From contig CBDHCM010000006.1 of assembly GCA_965261105.1 (NCBI GenBank), forward strand, positions 1,178,001-1,242,000: 64,000 nucleotides of DNA, read 5' to 3'. Position numbers and translations under genes: made by a program. Position 1 is the stretch's first letter. Each line of letters opens with the position of its first letter. This document shows, piece after piece, positions 16,490-25,396 of the stretch. This DNA comes from Aldehydirespirator sp965261105 (lineage in GTDB: Bacteria > Actinomycetota > Acidimicrobiia > Acidimicrobiales > Aldehydirespiratoraceae). The notes under the pieces are model-generated. The model was not told the DNA's origin. It did no database searches and saw nothing but the letters and a program-made list of their open reading frames with translations.

Positions 16490-17344
16490 ATGGTCGAACT
16501 CCACGTCGCCACCCTGCTGGTGGGCTGGGCTGCGGCCGGCTGGTTCTTCCTTTGGGTCACCACCCGCCGGCGCGAGGTGGGGCTCGGCTACGGCTGGCTC
16601 ATGCGCGGGGTCTTGCTGGCGCTGGCCGGAGGCTCGCTTGTCGTTGCGTTCGTCTCGGAGCCGACCTGGTCCCGGGACGCGGCAACGATGGTCTTCATCG
16701 CGGCGGGCCTAACTGCGGGTGCAGTATCGGTGATCCGCAGGTCGGCGGGCACTAGGGGTCAGCGGACCAACGTCGAGCGGCGATCGGCCCGGGTGGCGGA
16801 GATGACCGGCATAGACCGGGTTGAGACCCGCTTCGACACCGAGGCGTCCGAATTCTCGCCCGTGCTGGACCTGATCGCGGCGGCAGTGGGCCTCGTCGCG
16901 GTGCTGCTGGGAGCTCTCGCGGCCGGGGGCCCGACCGGGTTGGCGGTGGCCCGCACACTGGTGGGGGCGCTGTTCGCTGGAGCGGTTCTCAGCGCCATGC
17001 TGCTGGGCCACTGGTACTTGGTGCAGCCCGGGCTGGCCCGCGGGCCCCTGCTGGCGATGGCGCGGGCCGCGGGCGTGCTGTGGCTTCCCGAGACGGTGGT
17101 GATGCTGTGGCCCACGGGGATGGTCTCGGTGCTCAACGGCACCATCGACGACGGCTACAACGGCCTCCTCGGCTGGTTCTGGGTCGGCTGCACAGCCCTG
17201 ACGCTCATGCTCGTGGCGATGGCCAGGGCAGCCCTGCGGGAGCGCCAGTACTCAGCGGTGATGGCCGCCACCGGCCTGATGTACCTGGCCATCGTCACCG
17301 CCTTCGGCCAGGACTTGGTGGCCCGCATCCTGCTCACCCCGTAG
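16490..17344 (+). CDS. Multi-pass membrane protein, function unknown
   Basis: A 284-residue protein with about eight hydrophobic helices, two or three in the first 85 residues and five in the C-terminal half. They are separated by a charged cytoplasmic-type loop (about 85-125, many Arg residues and ETRFDTEASEF). I do not recognise the family. It begins 5 bp after the lipBA stop, so it probably shares that transcript. Similar unassigned membrane proteins often follow central-metabolism operons in actinobacteria; no catalytic motif is visible. Confidence 0.75.
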   Translation: MVELHVATLLVGWAAAGWFFLWVTTRRREVGLGYGWLMRGVLLALAGGSLVVAFVSEPTWSRDAATMVFIAAGLTAGAVSVIRRSAGTRGQRTNVERRSARVAEMTGIDRVETRFDTEASEFSPVLDLIAAAVGLVAVLLGALAAGGPTGLAVARTLVGALFAGAVLSAMLLGHWYLVQPGLARGPLLAMARAAGVLWLPETVVMLWPTGMVSVLNGTIDDGYNGLLGWFWVGCTALTLMLVAMARAALRERQYSAVMAATGLMYLAIVTAFGQDLVARILLTP

Positions 17345-17456
17345 GCTCTATCAGGCTTAGCCACCCGGCTGGCCTACGGTTCCGTGCTCCAAAACCCCGT
17401 GAAGGACCCGAGCCAAGAAGGCTATTGTCGAAATCGATGAATTACAAACGACGCAA

Positions 17457-17585
17457 GTGAACAGACGACCCACATCTATCCTCTTGCTGGGGCTCATCGT
17501 CTGCGCGTCGTGTTCAACGGCACAAGACGCCATGTCGGCTAGGATCTCGGAAGATACCCCCGCAGCTTCTTGGCCCTGCGCGTAA
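17457..17585 (+). pseudogene. Truncated lipoprotein N-terminus
   Basis: From GTG 17457 a frame of 42 codons encodes a classic lipoprotein signal: basic NRRPTS, the hydrophobic stretch ILLLGLIV, and a lipobox-like CASC. It then runs about 20 residues and stops at 17585. The stop lies just before the transposase remnant. I infer that the insertion sequence truncated a lipoprotein gene. A very short intact lipoprotein is possible but less likely. Confidence 0.35.
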
Positions 17586-17621
17586 GTGTGGGATGAAGGG
17601 TTGCCGGCACCGGTTGGCGGG

Positions 17622-18044
17622 TCATGTTGTCAGCAGTCCTCGGGCTTCGAGGTTGGCTGGGTTGGTGAAGCCGTGGGCGGTGCGCCGCAGGACTTGGAGC
17701 AGGTTGTTTGTTCCCTCGATGCGTCCGTTGGAAGCTCGGTCTGTGTGGTGCCGGGCCAGGATCTCGTCTGACCATGCGATGAAGGTGTCGACGGTGTCGT
17801 GGTACTCGGGCAGCTCGCCGGTCTGATAGAGGTCTGTAGAACCGTCCGAGGGCTTCCAGGGCGCCTTGGTGGTCGTTGGCGAGGTAGAGGCCGTGGAGCT
17901 GCTGTAGGGCCTGCCGGCCGGCTTTGAGGCGGGGGTGCGTGTCAAAGAGGGCGTCGAGGCGGGCCTGGTCGGCGCCGGTGAGGGTGTCGCCTCTGCGTAG
18001 CAGCAGGAACCGGGCTCTGAACACCCCTCAGCGGGGACCGTCAA
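17622..18044 (-). pseudogene. ISL3-family transposase remnant (C-terminal part, frameshifted)
   Basis: The minus strand encodes the C-terminal third of an ISL3-type DDE transposase in two frames. The first reads FRARFLLLRRGDTLTGADQA through GALEALGRF. At about 17835 a one-base shift leads into DLYQTGELPEYHDTVDTFIA and the conserved block ASNGRIEGTNNLLQVLRR, ending in ARGLLTT at 17622. The N-terminal two thirds, including the helix-turn-helix and first catalytic residues, are absent upstream. It is therefore non-functional. It separates the truncated lipoprotein from the VapBC pair. Confidence 0.8.
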
Positions 18045-18118
18045 CCACCCCGCTCCCCACGTTCACGCGCAGGCTCACCTTGCTTTCGCCCCAGGTTGCA
18101 AGGTCACATGCGGTATAC

Positions 18119-18139
18119 ATGCAGCTATGCTTTCTGCAT
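18119..18139. promoter_or_regulatory. Inverted repeat over the vapB start (likely autoregulatory operator)
   Basis: ATGCAG (18119-18124) and CTGCAT (18134-18139) form an inverted repeat with a 9-bp spacer that reaches the vapB start codon. GTATAC lies just upstream (18113-18118). VapB proteins usually bind such palindromes to repress their own operon, so this is a plausible operator; binding is inferred. Confidence 0.4.
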
Positions 18140-18365
18140 GACATCATTGCAGATCCGAAACGTGCCCGACGATCTCCATCGACAGCTGAAGGCCAGAGCC
18201 GCTCTGGAGGGCCAGTCGCTGTCGGAGTACGCGCTGGGCGAGTTGCGCCGCGCCATGCAGCGCCCGACACGGCGGGACGTGGCCGAGCGGGTCGCGGCCT
18301 TCGAACGCATCGTGGTCTCGGAGTCGGCGGCCGACGCGGTCCGGGCCGAACGCGACTCGAGGTGA
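18138..18365 (+). CDS. vapB: VapB-type antitoxin
   Basis: A 75-residue antitoxin beginning MTSLQIRNVPDDLHRQLKAR, the FitA/RHH type of N-terminus that binds DNA as a dimer. An Arg-rich C-terminus follows that neutralises the toxin. The ATG at 18138 was preferred to upstream in-frame starts because it gives the standard family start and lies on an inverted repeat. The stop overlaps the toxin start by 4 nt (GTGA), the usual coupling for VapBC. Confidence 0.88.
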   Translation: MTSLQIRNVPDDLHRQLKARAALEGQSLSEYALGELRRAMQRPTRRDVAERVAAFERIVVSESAADAVRAERDSR

Positions 18366-18769
18366 TCGTTCTCGACTCCTCGGCTGCTGTCGAATGGCTC
18401 CTCGGACTGCCCCTGGCCGATGCCGTCTCAGATCGGATCGTGTCGGCCGACTCGTTGCATGCACCTGCTCTGCTCGACATCGAAGTGGCCCATGTCGTGC
18501 GTCGCTACGCCGCTGCCGGCGAGGTAGCCGACCGGGTCGGCGAGCGAGCCCTACTGGCGCTCGCCGATCTCGACGTGGTTCGCTACACCCATGAACTGCT
18601 GCTTCCTCTGATCTGGAGACTTCGCCACAATCTCACCGCCTACGACGCCGCCTTCGTAGCGTTGGCTGCGGTGCTGGACGCGCCCCTGGTGACCCTCGAC
18701 GCGCGCATCGCACATGCCCCCTGGCCGCGTCTAGCCAGCCGTGAGGTCAGCATCGACCTCGTCACCTAA
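18362..18769 (+). CDS. vapC: VapC-type PIN-domain ribonuclease toxin
   Basis: A 135-residue PIN toxin. The conserved acidic residues of the metal site appear in order: VIVLDSSA (Asp5), LLDIEVAHVV (Glu), LTAYDAAFVALA (Asp) and VTLDARIA (Asp). VapC toxins cleave tRNA or rRNA when the antitoxin is degraded (family knowledge); the target here is unknown. It starts at GTG 18362, overlapping vapB. All catalytic positions are present, so the toxin is expected to be active. Confidence 0.9.
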   Translation: MIVLDSSAAVEWLLGLPLADAVSDRIVSADSLHAPALLDIEVAHVVRRYAAAGEVADRVGERALLALADLDVVRYTHELLLPLIWRLRHNLTAYDAAFVALAAVLDAPLVTLDARIAHAPWPRLASREVSIDLVT

Positions 18770-18918
18770 CTGGAGACGGGCGGCTGGCCCCGTCGCGCCC
18801 GGGCAGAGAGGGACTCGGCGGGACAGCGGCAGTCTGCTGGGTAGACTCCCGGTGGCGGGGCGGAGCCCCATGCGCCGGGCCCCGGCTGGGCCGGGCTCGT
18901 GCTGATGCGAGAAGGCCA

Positions 18919-19818
18919 GTGGTGCCGAGAGTGATCTGGAAGGGGTCGATCAGCTTTGGACTGGTGACGATCCCCGTGCAGCTCTTCAGTGCAGTGAGCC
19001 GCAAGACGGTGCGCTTCAACCAGATCGACGCGCAGACCGGAGCCCGGGTGCGCTACAAGAAGGTGTCGTCGGCCGATGACGCGGAGCTGGGGGCCGAGCG
19101 GATTGTGAAGGGCTACGAGCTGTCGTCGGGCGACTACGTGACCGTCACCGACGCCGAGCTTGAGGCGCTGGCCCCGGTCGCGGCCCGCACCATCGACATC
19201 GACGCCTTCATAGACCTCACCGACATCGATCCCGTGTTCTACGACAGCGCCTACCACCTAGTGCCCGACGAGGCCACGGCCAAGCCCTACAAGCTGCTGG
19301 CCGAGGCCATGCAGGAGGCCAACAAGGTTGCGATCTGCCACTTCGTGATGCGCTCCAAGCAGCACTTGGCCGCCATCCGTCCCGTGGACGGGCGGCTGAT
19401 GCTCTCGACGATGGTGCACGCCGACGAACTGGTGGCCGCCGCGGATCTCGACGGTTTCGATCGGCTGGGCGACATAGCGGTGGACGAGCGGGAGACGGCC
19501 ATGGCCCGCCAGCTCATCGCCGCTCTTGAGGCCGACTTCCAGCCGGACCGCTACACCGACTCCTACCGGGAGGCCCTCCTGGAGCTCATCGAGCGCAAGG
19601 CCTCCGGCGACACGGCTGCCACGGTGGCCGCGCCGGCGCCGACACCGGACACGGTCGTCGACCTGATGGCCGCGTTGGAGGCCTCGGTGACCGCGGCCAA
19701 GGAGGCCCGCAAGCGCCACCCGGCCGCGACCGGCGCGAGCGCCCCCGCGGCCAGCGAGGCTCCCGACGGCGGCGCGGCGTCCGAGCCTGCGGCCGAGCAG
19801 GTCCGCCGGTCGGCCTGA
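18919..19818 (+). CDS. ku: Ku, DNA-end-binding protein of non-homologous end joining
   Basis: A 299-residue bacterial Ku. The N-terminus VIWKGSISFGLVTIPVQL is the family's hallmark, and the ring-forming core continues with RYKKV, KGYEL and YYLVPDE-like segments (YHLVPDEATAKPYKLL). The C-terminal 70 residues form an Ala/Pro-rich tail with KKEARKRH-like basic stretches, as expected for DNA contacts. Ku homodimers thread onto broken ends and recruit LigD. The GTG at 18919 is used, and a second GTG follows directly. The LigD-type polymerase gene starts 40 bp downstream, so the pair forms an end-joining operon. No ligase domain is encoded in the window. Confidence 0.95.
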   Translation: MVPRVIWKGSISFGLVTIPVQLFSAVSRKTVRFNQIDAQTGARVRYKKVSSADDAELGAERIVKGYELSSGDYVTVTDAELEALAPVAARTIDIDAFIDLTDIDPVFYDSAYHLVPDEATAKPYKLLAEAMQEANKVAICHFVMRSKQHLAAIRPVDGRLMLSTMVHADELVAAADLDGFDRLGDIAVDERETAMARQLIAALEADFQPDRYTDSYREALLELIERKASGDTAATVAAPAPTPDTVVDLMAALEASVTAAKEARKRHPAATGASAPAASEAPDGGAASEPAAEQVRRSA

Positions 19819-19858
19819 AACGCGCAGCCGCCCAGGCCGCGGCGAGCAGGCAACAGCA

Positions 19859-20773
19859 GTGAGCGGACCCGAGCGCGTGGCGGCCACCGTGGGCGGCCGG
19901 CAGCTGTCGGTGAGCAACCTCGACAAGGTGATGTACCCGCTGGTCGGCTTCACCAAGGCCCAGGTCATCGACTACTACGTCCGGGTCGCGCCGGTGATGC
20001 TGGCCCACATCGGCGACCGGGGAATCACCCTGCGGCGCTGGCCCGACGGCGTGACCGGCGAATCCTTCTTCGAGAAGCGCTGCCCCAGGCACCGCCCCGG
20101 CTGGGTGGGCACGTGCGCCGGTCCCGGCGACCGGGGCGGCTCGATCGACTACTGCCGGCTCGACTCGGTGGCCGCCCTAGCGTGGTCGGCCAACCTGGCC
20201 GCGCTGGAGATACATGCCCCCATGGCCCGGTGCGGCGACATCGACTCGCCCACCATGGTCGTGTTCGACCTCGACCCGGGCGCGCCGGCCACCATCGTCG
20301 AGTGCTGCCGGGTGGCGCTGCACATCCGCGAGGTCCTCGATGCGGTGGGCCTGGCGGCCTGGGCCAAGACCTCCGGCAGCAAGGGGCTGCAGCTGTACGT
20401 GCCCCTCAACCGGCCCCACACCCACGACCACGCGGCCGGCTTCGCCCGGGCGGTGGCCCAGCTGCTGGAGCAGCGGATGCCGGCCGCGGTGGTGTCGGTC
20501 ATGAAGCGGAGCCTCCGCCCCCACAAGGTGTTCATCGACTGGGGTCAGAACGCCCGCTTCAAGACCACCATCGCCCCCTCCTCGCTGCGGGGAAGGGATC
20601 GCCCCACCGCGTCGACCCCCATCACCTGGGACGAGCTCTCAGACGGCGCCGAGGGCGAGCCCCTCACCTTCACCGCTGCCGAGGTGCTGGAGCGGGTCGA
20701 TGAGCTCGGCGACCTCTTCGCCCCCACGCTCACGGTCGAGCAGAACCTCCCCGTGCCGTCTCCGTCTGGCTAG
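19859..20773 (+). CDS. LigD-type polymerase/primase (stand-alone POL domain)
   Basis: A 304-residue archaeo-eukaryotic-primase-type polymerase matching the POL domain of LigD: LDKVMYP at the N-terminus, the metal-binding FDLDPG (about residue 137-142), SGSKGLQLYVPL (nucleotide-binding SGxKGxH-like, about 170-181) and the FIDWGQN C-terminal motif with the third catalytic Asp. LigD POL adds nucleotides to ends during joining. Here it is a separate protein without ligase and nuclease domains, as in many actinobacteria. GTG start at 19859. It is directly downstream of ku and likely co-transcribed with it. Confidence 0.93.
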   Translation: MSGPERVAATVGGRQLSVSNLDKVMYPLVGFTKAQVIDYYVRVAPVMLAHIGDRGITLRRWPDGVTGESFFEKRCPRHRPGWVGTCAGPGDRGGSIDYCRLDSVAALAWSANLAALEIHAPMARCGDIDSPTMVVFDLDPGAPATIVECCRVALHIREVLDAVGLAAWAKTSGSKGLQLYVPLNRPHTHDHAAGFARAVAQLLEQRMPAAVVSVMKRSLRPHKVFIDWGQNARFKTTIAPSSLRGRDRPTASTPITWDELSDGAEGEPLTFTAAEVLERVDELGDLFAPTLTVEQNLPVPSPSG

Positions 20774-20793
20774 ACGGCAGTTAGTCTGACCGG

Positions 20794-22266
20794 ATGCCCG
20801 TCACAGTTCATGCCGCCCGCTCGGTCGCCAAGGCGGCCACTGCGAGCATTGCCCTGGTCACCACCGATGCGGTGAAGTCCGGCATCGACGGCTTCGATGC
20901 CGCCGTCCTCGAGATGGCCGGTTTCGAGGGCAAGGCGGAGCAGGTGCACCTGCAGCCCGCCGACGGCGGCTTTGCCGGGCTGGTGGGGGTGGGCCCGGGC
21001 GCCGAAGCTGCCGCAGCCACCATCCGGCGAGCCGGCGCCGCGGTGGCCCGCTCATGCTCGCGCCACGCCAGGGTGGCGGCGCGGCTGCCCGACGGCATCG
21101 GCGTGAACGAAGCCGCAGCCCGCCAGGCGCTGGCCGAGGGCGTGGTCCTCGGCGGCTACCGCTACACCGCCCTCAAATCGTCGGCCGGCGGCAACAACGG
21201 CAGCAGCGGCGCCGCCAAGCTGGCCCGGGTCGACGTCGTGGGCAGCACCTCGGCAGCCGCCAAGGAGGCACTGCAGCGCGGCGCCGCCATCGCTGGGGCT
21301 GTGTGCCTGGCCCGAGACCTTTCCAACGAGCCGGGCGGTTCGCTCACCGCCCCGGCGTTCGCCGAGAAGACGGCGGCCGTCGCCCGCGAGGCCGGACTGG
21401 AGTCCAGGGTCTGGACCGAGGAGCAGATCAAGGAGGGGCGCCTGGGGGGAGTGCTCGGCGTCAACCGGGGCAGCATCCAGCCGCCGCGCTTCGTTGAGCT
21501 GACCTACGAGCCCGAAGGAACCCCTGCCGCGACGCTCGCCTACGTGGGCAAGGGGATCACCTTCGACGCCGGGGGCCTGTCCATCAAGTCCGCCCAGGGC
21601 ATGATGATGATGAAGATGGACATGTGCGGGGCCGCCGCCGTCATCGGGGCGATGTCGGTGCTGCCCGTGGTGGCTGCGCCGGTGAGGGTCAAGGCGTACC
21701 TGCCGATGACCGACAACATGCTCGGCGGCGACGCCACCCGGCCCGGCGACGTGCTGACTATCCGGAACGGCAAGACCATCGAGGTGCTCAACACCGACGC
21801 CGAGGGTCGCCTGATCCTGGCCGACGCCCTGTCGCTGGCCTGCGAGGACGAGCCTGACGCCATCGTGGACCTGGCCACGCTGACCGGCGCCTGCATGGTG
21901 GCCCTCGGGCCGTCCATCGCCGGGCTGATGGGCAACGACGACTCGCTCATCGACCAGGTGCGGGCCGCCGCCGACCGGGCGGGGGAGCGGGTGTGGCACC
22001 TGCCGCTGCCCGCCGACTACACCAAGCAGTTCGAGTCGAACGTGGCCGACATCAAGAACATCGGCGGTCCCCACGGCGGTGCGCTGACCGCGGGCCTGAT
22101 CCTGCAGCAGTTCGTGCCCGACGAGGTTCCCTGGGTACACCTTGACATCGCCGGCCCGGCCCGGGCCGAGTCCGACGACGGCGAGATCTCCAAGGGCGGC
22201 ACCGGCTTCGGCGTGCGCACCCTGGTCGAACTGGCCTCCGGCTACACCCGTCCCGCGCCGGGCTGA
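20794..22266 (+). CDS. pepA: Leucyl aminopeptidase, M17 family
   Basis: A 490-residue cytosolic metallo-aminopeptidase. The C-terminal catalytic domain carries VGKGITFDAGGLSIK (metal and active-site Lys region), MKMDMCGAAAV (metal Asp) and the signature NTDAEGRLILADAL, which contributes metal-binding Asp/Glu and the catalytic Arg. An N-terminal alpha/beta domain of about 170 residues precedes it. Family members are hexamers using two divalent metals and remove N-terminal residues during peptide turnover. The start ATG is 20 bp after the polymerase gene; proximity to the NHEJ genes probably has no functional meaning. Confidence 0.95.
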   Translation: MPVTVHAARSVAKAATASIALVTTDAVKSGIDGFDAAVLEMAGFEGKAEQVHLQPADGGFAGLVGVGPGAEAAAATIRRAGAAVARSCSRHARVAARLPDGIGVNEAAARQALAEGVVLGGYRYTALKSSAGGNNGSSGAAKLARVDVVGSTSAAAKEALQRGAAIAGAVCLARDLSNEPGGSLTAPAFAEKTAAVAREAGLESRVWTEEQIKEGRLGGVLGVNRGSIQPPRFVELTYEPEGTPAATLAYVGKGITFDAGGLSIKSAQGMMMMKMDMCGAAAVIGAMSVLPVVAAPVRVKAYLPMTDNMLGGDATRPGDVLTIRNGKTIEVLNTDAEGRLILADALSLACEDEPDAIVDLATLTGACMVALGPSIAGLMGNDDSLIDQVRAAADRAGERVWHLPLPADYTKQFESNVADIKNIGGPHGGALTAGLILQQFVPDEVPWVHLDIAGPARAESDDGEISKGGTGFGVRTLVELASGYTRPAPG

Positions 22267-22284
22267 GAGGCCGAGCGGGGCCGC

Positions 22285-23331
22285 TCAGAGCAGGTCGGGC
22301 AGGCTCAACTCGTCGGCGGCGCGCTCGAAGCGCTCGAAGGTGGCGGCCAACAGGCCCCGCTGGCGCTCGTCGGTGAGGTCCATCCCCGCGCCCGCGATCA
22401 TCGGGTAGCACACGCAGAACAGCACCGCGCCGCGGTATTGGTCCCACAGCTCGGCGGTGTCCGACCCGGGCACGCCCTCCGACTCCAGGGCGCCCAGCCA
22501 GCGTTGGTACAAGTCCTGCTCGATCTCCGAGGCGGTGGCGGGGGCGAGGCTCCCGGTGACGAAGTAGGCCAGATCGCCCGCCGGCGTGGACTCCCCGATG
22601 ACCTGGAAGTCGAACAGCACGACCCGGCCGTCGTCGTCGAAGAACATGTTGTCGGCCCGGTAGTCGCCGTGGACCAGGGTGCGAGGCGTCGCGGCCATCG
22701 ACTGAAGCATGCGGGGGAGGGCCTCGACCCAGCCGTCGGCCACCATCTCGACCGACCGGGGGACGTCCATCGCGCTGCGGACCTTGCCCCAGCCGTCGGA
22801 GAACACCGGGGGCAGCAGCATCGGGTAGATGGGATCGCCGATGGTCACCGCGATTCCCCGCTCCACGATGGGGCCGGCCGCGCCCCACCAGTGGGCGTGC
22901 CATCGGGCGAGCTCGTCCACGGCCTGCTCGGCGTCGGCTGTGCCCATGCCCTCGATCTGGTCCACCGCCCGGCACGAGCCCACGTCCTCGAGCACCAGCA
23001 CGAACTGGTGGGTGTCGTCGTCGACGGCTCCGAAGTGGCAGTAGGGCACCCTTATGGGGCTCTCGGCGGCCAGCTCCCGGTAGAAGCCGACCTCGCGGAT
23101 GTTGAGGCGCAGGATGGCCGCGGTGAAGCGGGCCGTCTCGTCGAGCCCGGGCAGCTTGATGACCACGCTGTCAGGCCCTTCGCCCTCAAGCGTCGCCCGG
23201 TACAGCGCGCCGATCATCCCGACCCCGGTCCCGATGTCGTCGATGCTGACTGCCGTTACGGGGGCGCCGATGGCCTGCGACAGCCAATCGTCGTCGATCC
23301 CACCGATGCCGTCGGGTATTGCGGGCTCCAT
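22285..23331 (-). CDS. Aminoglycoside/choline-kinase-like phosphotransferase
   Basis: A 348-residue protein kinase-fold phosphotransferase of the APH/EcKinase type. The catalytic loop reads TLVHGDYRADNMFF (about residue 215-228), followed by VVLFDFQVIG, the equivalent of the DFG/DxD metal motif. The N-lobe has VVIKLPG for ATP. Actinobacteria carry many such proteins with undefined small-molecule substrates; antibiotic resistance should not be assumed. It is convergent with pepA (18 bp between stops) and transcribed alone. Confidence 0.85.
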   Translation of the reverse strand: MEPAIPDGIGGIDDDWLSQAIGAPVTAVSIDDIGTGVGMIGALYRATLEGEGPDSVVIKLPGLDETARFTAAILRLNIREVGFYRELAAESPIRVPYCHFGAVDDDTHQFVLVLEDVGSCRAVDQIEGMGTADAEQAVDELARWHAHWWGAAGPIVERGIAVTIGDPIYPMLLPPVFSDGWGKVRSAMDVPRSVEMVADGWVEALPRMLQSMAATPRTLVHGDYRADNMFFDDDGRVVLFDFQVIGESTPAGDLAYFVTGSLAPATASEIEQDLYQRWLGALESEGVPGSDTAELWDQYRGAVLFCVCYPMIAGAGMDLTDERQRGLLAATFERFERAADELSLPDLL

Positions 23332-23402
23332 GCGTACCCCCTTGCCGGGGACCCGACGCTACATCACCCCCGGTCCCCGGGTCCCCGGGGGCCGTGCGGT
23401 GG

Positions 23403-24029
23403 TCAGGCCGCTTCGGGGGGTATCCGGCCGTGATGGAGGCTCCACGCCCAGCGGACGGCCTCGGCCGCGATGGCCGGATGGAACTTCATGCGGCTCAACT
23501 GCAGCTCGGTCTCGCTGATGCTGTCACCGCACTCGACCAGGCTCAGAGCCAGCTGGCGGGCCTTCAGCTGCTGCTGCCTGAGCCCGTCGGGGCCCTGTCT
23601 GCACGCCAGGTACGCCTCGTGGCGCTGCTGGAGCGGTGCGGGGAGGCGCTGCAGCTGGCGGTGACTGAGCGGCGGGAGTTGCAGGCGCACGGCCAGCGTT
23701 GTGGACCCCACGGCACGGGCGGCCCGGAACCGGCAGGCGCGGGCCACCGTCTTCACCATCGCGCTCCGAGCGCCGCCCTCGAAACCGATGCCCAACGCGC
23801 CGGCGGTCTCGCGCAGGCTCACTGCCGCGTCTTCGGTGTCTTCGAGCACGGCCGCGCAATGGCGCAGGAACCAGGTGGTGGAGGGCCCGAGCGTCCCGAG
23901 CCAGAATTGTTCGACGTAGGCCGACCGGAGGTCGTGTCCGAGCGCGTCCTTGCGGTGGTCGGTCCATGGGATGAGCGTGACCACATCGGAGTCGATGATG
24001 GCCGCGGGGTGCTGGGTGGTCAGGTTCAT
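23403..24029 (-). CDS. Conserved-looking hypothetical protein
   Basis: A 208-residue protein that I do not recognise. The N-terminus (TTQHPAAIIDSDVVTLIPWTD) is followed by a helical, Arg/Gln-rich region and a C-terminal AAEAVRWAWSLHHGRIPPEA. No signal peptide or membrane segment is seen. Codon use matches neighbouring genes, with G/C at third positions throughout, which supports it as a real gene. The 200 bp upstream of its ATG are comparatively AT-rich and may hold divergent promoters for this gene and the sirtuin gene. Confidence 0.6.
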   Translation of the reverse strand: MNLTTQHPAAIIDSDVVTLIPWTDHRKDALGHDLRSAYVEQFWLGTLGPSTTWFLRHCAAVLEDTEDAAVSLRETAGALGIGFEGGARSAMVKTVARACRFRAARAVGSTTLAVRLQLPPLSHRQLQRLPAPLQQRHEAYLACRQGPDGLRQQQLKARQLALSLVECGDSISETELQLSRMKFHPAIAAEAVRWAWSLHHGRIPPEAA

Positions 24030-24226
24030 TGACGTTTCTCCGAGGTAGGCGCGCGTTGAGCGCGATTGTGGCAGTTGTATGGGGGAAGTGTTGAGGAAAC
24101 ATGATGATCTAACACTTTCAATAAGTCAAACGGCAATGAGTCATCGTTGTGGCTGCTGGATCTGCTCCGTCGTGTCGTGATCACGGCAGGCCGGGCGGGT
24201 CAGGGCCTCGCCGGTACGCTGGCAAC

Positions 24227-25168
24227 ATGCCGGGGGACGCCGCGGCCGCGGTGGCAGCGGCCCGTCGAATGGTCGATGCCGCCGAGCGCGTGACGGTGCT
24301 CACCGGAGCGGGCATCTCCACCGACAGCGGCCTGCCCGACTTCCGGGGGCCGAAGGGCCTGTGGACGCGCGACCCCGCGGCCGAGCGGGCGTCGAACATC
24401 GACGTGTACGTGACCGACCCGGAGGTCCGCCGCCGCAACTGGGCCCGCCGCGCCGCGGGGGCGCTGTGGGCCGACGTCGAGCCCAACCGGGGCCACGAGG
24501 CCCTGGTCCACCTTGAGCGGCGGGGCAAGCTGCACCTGCTGATAACCCAGAATGTGGACGAGCTCCACCAGCGGGCCGGCAGCGATCCCGAGCTCGTGGT
24601 GGAGATACACGGCACCACCCGCAAGGTGCAGTGCCTGTCGTGCGACTACCGCGACGACATCGAGGCTGCGCTGGAGCGGGTGAGAGCAGGCGAGGCCGAT
24701 CCCGAGTGCCCCCGCTGCGGATGGATCCTCAAGGCGGCCACGGTGTCGTTCGGGCAGAGTCTCAACCCCGTCGATCTCGACCGGGCCGAGCGGGCCGCCA
24801 CCGAATGCGACCTGTTCCTCGCGGTGGGCACCACGCTGGCGGTGTCGCCCATCAACCGGACCGCGGTGATTGCCGTGCAGTCCGGGGCCCGCCTGGTGAT
24901 CGCGAACGGCGAGCCGACCGAGTTCGACGCGCTGGCCGACGCGCTGGTGCGCGGGTCCATCAGCGATGCGCTGCCCGCCGTCTGTGGCATGGAAGAAGTC
25001 CTGGGCGACAGCCCCAACCCCCCGAACCCCTCCGCCAACCCCCACAACCCCGACCCGCAAACCCCCACAACCCCGCCCCGCCGGCCAAAGGCCCCGCCCA
25101 CAACAACAAACACCGTCCCACGCCACCCGGCCCCAACCCCGCTGACCGACCCCGCCAACCCCATTTGA
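24227..25168 (+). CDS. Sir2-family NAD-dependent protein deacylase
   Basis: A 313-residue sirtuin that removes acyl groups from lysine using NAD+. Motifs: VLTGAGISTDSGLPDFRG (NAD-binding, about residues 24-41), ITQNVDELHQRAGS (catalytic region), EIHGTTRKVQC with the catalytic His, a zinc ribbon CLSC...CPRC, and AVGTTLAVSP. The last about 60 residues are an unusual low-complexity tail of Pro, Asn and Thr (NPPNPSANPHNPDP and similar). It is absent from typical sirtuins and probably unstructured. ATG 24227 was chosen because it gives the normal family start. Confidence 0.92.
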   Translation: MPGDAAAAVAAARRMVDAAERVTVLTGAGISTDSGLPDFRGPKGLWTRDPAAERASNIDVYVTDPEVRRRNWARRAAGALWADVEPNRGHEALVHLERRGKLHLLITQNVDELHQRAGSDPELVVEIHGTTRKVQCLSCDYRDDIEAALERVRAGEADPECPRCGWILKAATVSFGQSLNPVDLDRAERAATECDLFLAVGTTLAVSPINRTAVIAVQSGARLVIANGEPTEFDALADALVRGSISDALPAVCGMEEVLGDSPNPPNPSANPHNPDPQTPTTPPRRPKAPPTTTNTVPRHPAPTPLTDPANPI

Positions 25169-25396
25169 CACCAGCCACCTAGCCGCCTAGACCGCCGAAG
25201 ACCTCCAGTGATCGCCGTCACTAGCCGAAATCCAAGCCCTAACCGACTCTCCCGCCACCACAGCCGGTGCAGCGTCGAGAGTGGAAGTCCCCGACTGACG
25301 CTAGTCACATGGGGCCTTAGCCTGTCCGCTCGGTGTCCGACTGCCGAGGCCCTGTCCAGCGCCTTGTGGAGTCAGGCTAAGAGTTGCTGTTCGCGC
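25169..25396. terminator. Convergent intergenic region with weak hairpin
   Basis: Between the convergent sirtuin and Dcd-fusion genes. CTCGG (25329-25333) and CCGAG (25344-25348) could pair, flanked by GGGCC (25312-25316) and GGCCC (25348-25352), giving a possible bidirectional terminator. There is no U-run; nothing else was recognised. Confidence 0.25.

Noticed and set aside
17622..18044. Programmed frameshift in the transposase
   Set aside because: ISL3 transposases are not known to need one, and the N-terminal two thirds of the protein are missing, so decay is the simpler reading.
22285..23331. Antibiotic-resistance aminoglycoside phosphotransferase
   Set aside because: Only the general kinase-fold motifs are present; most actinobacterial members of this family have no resistance role.
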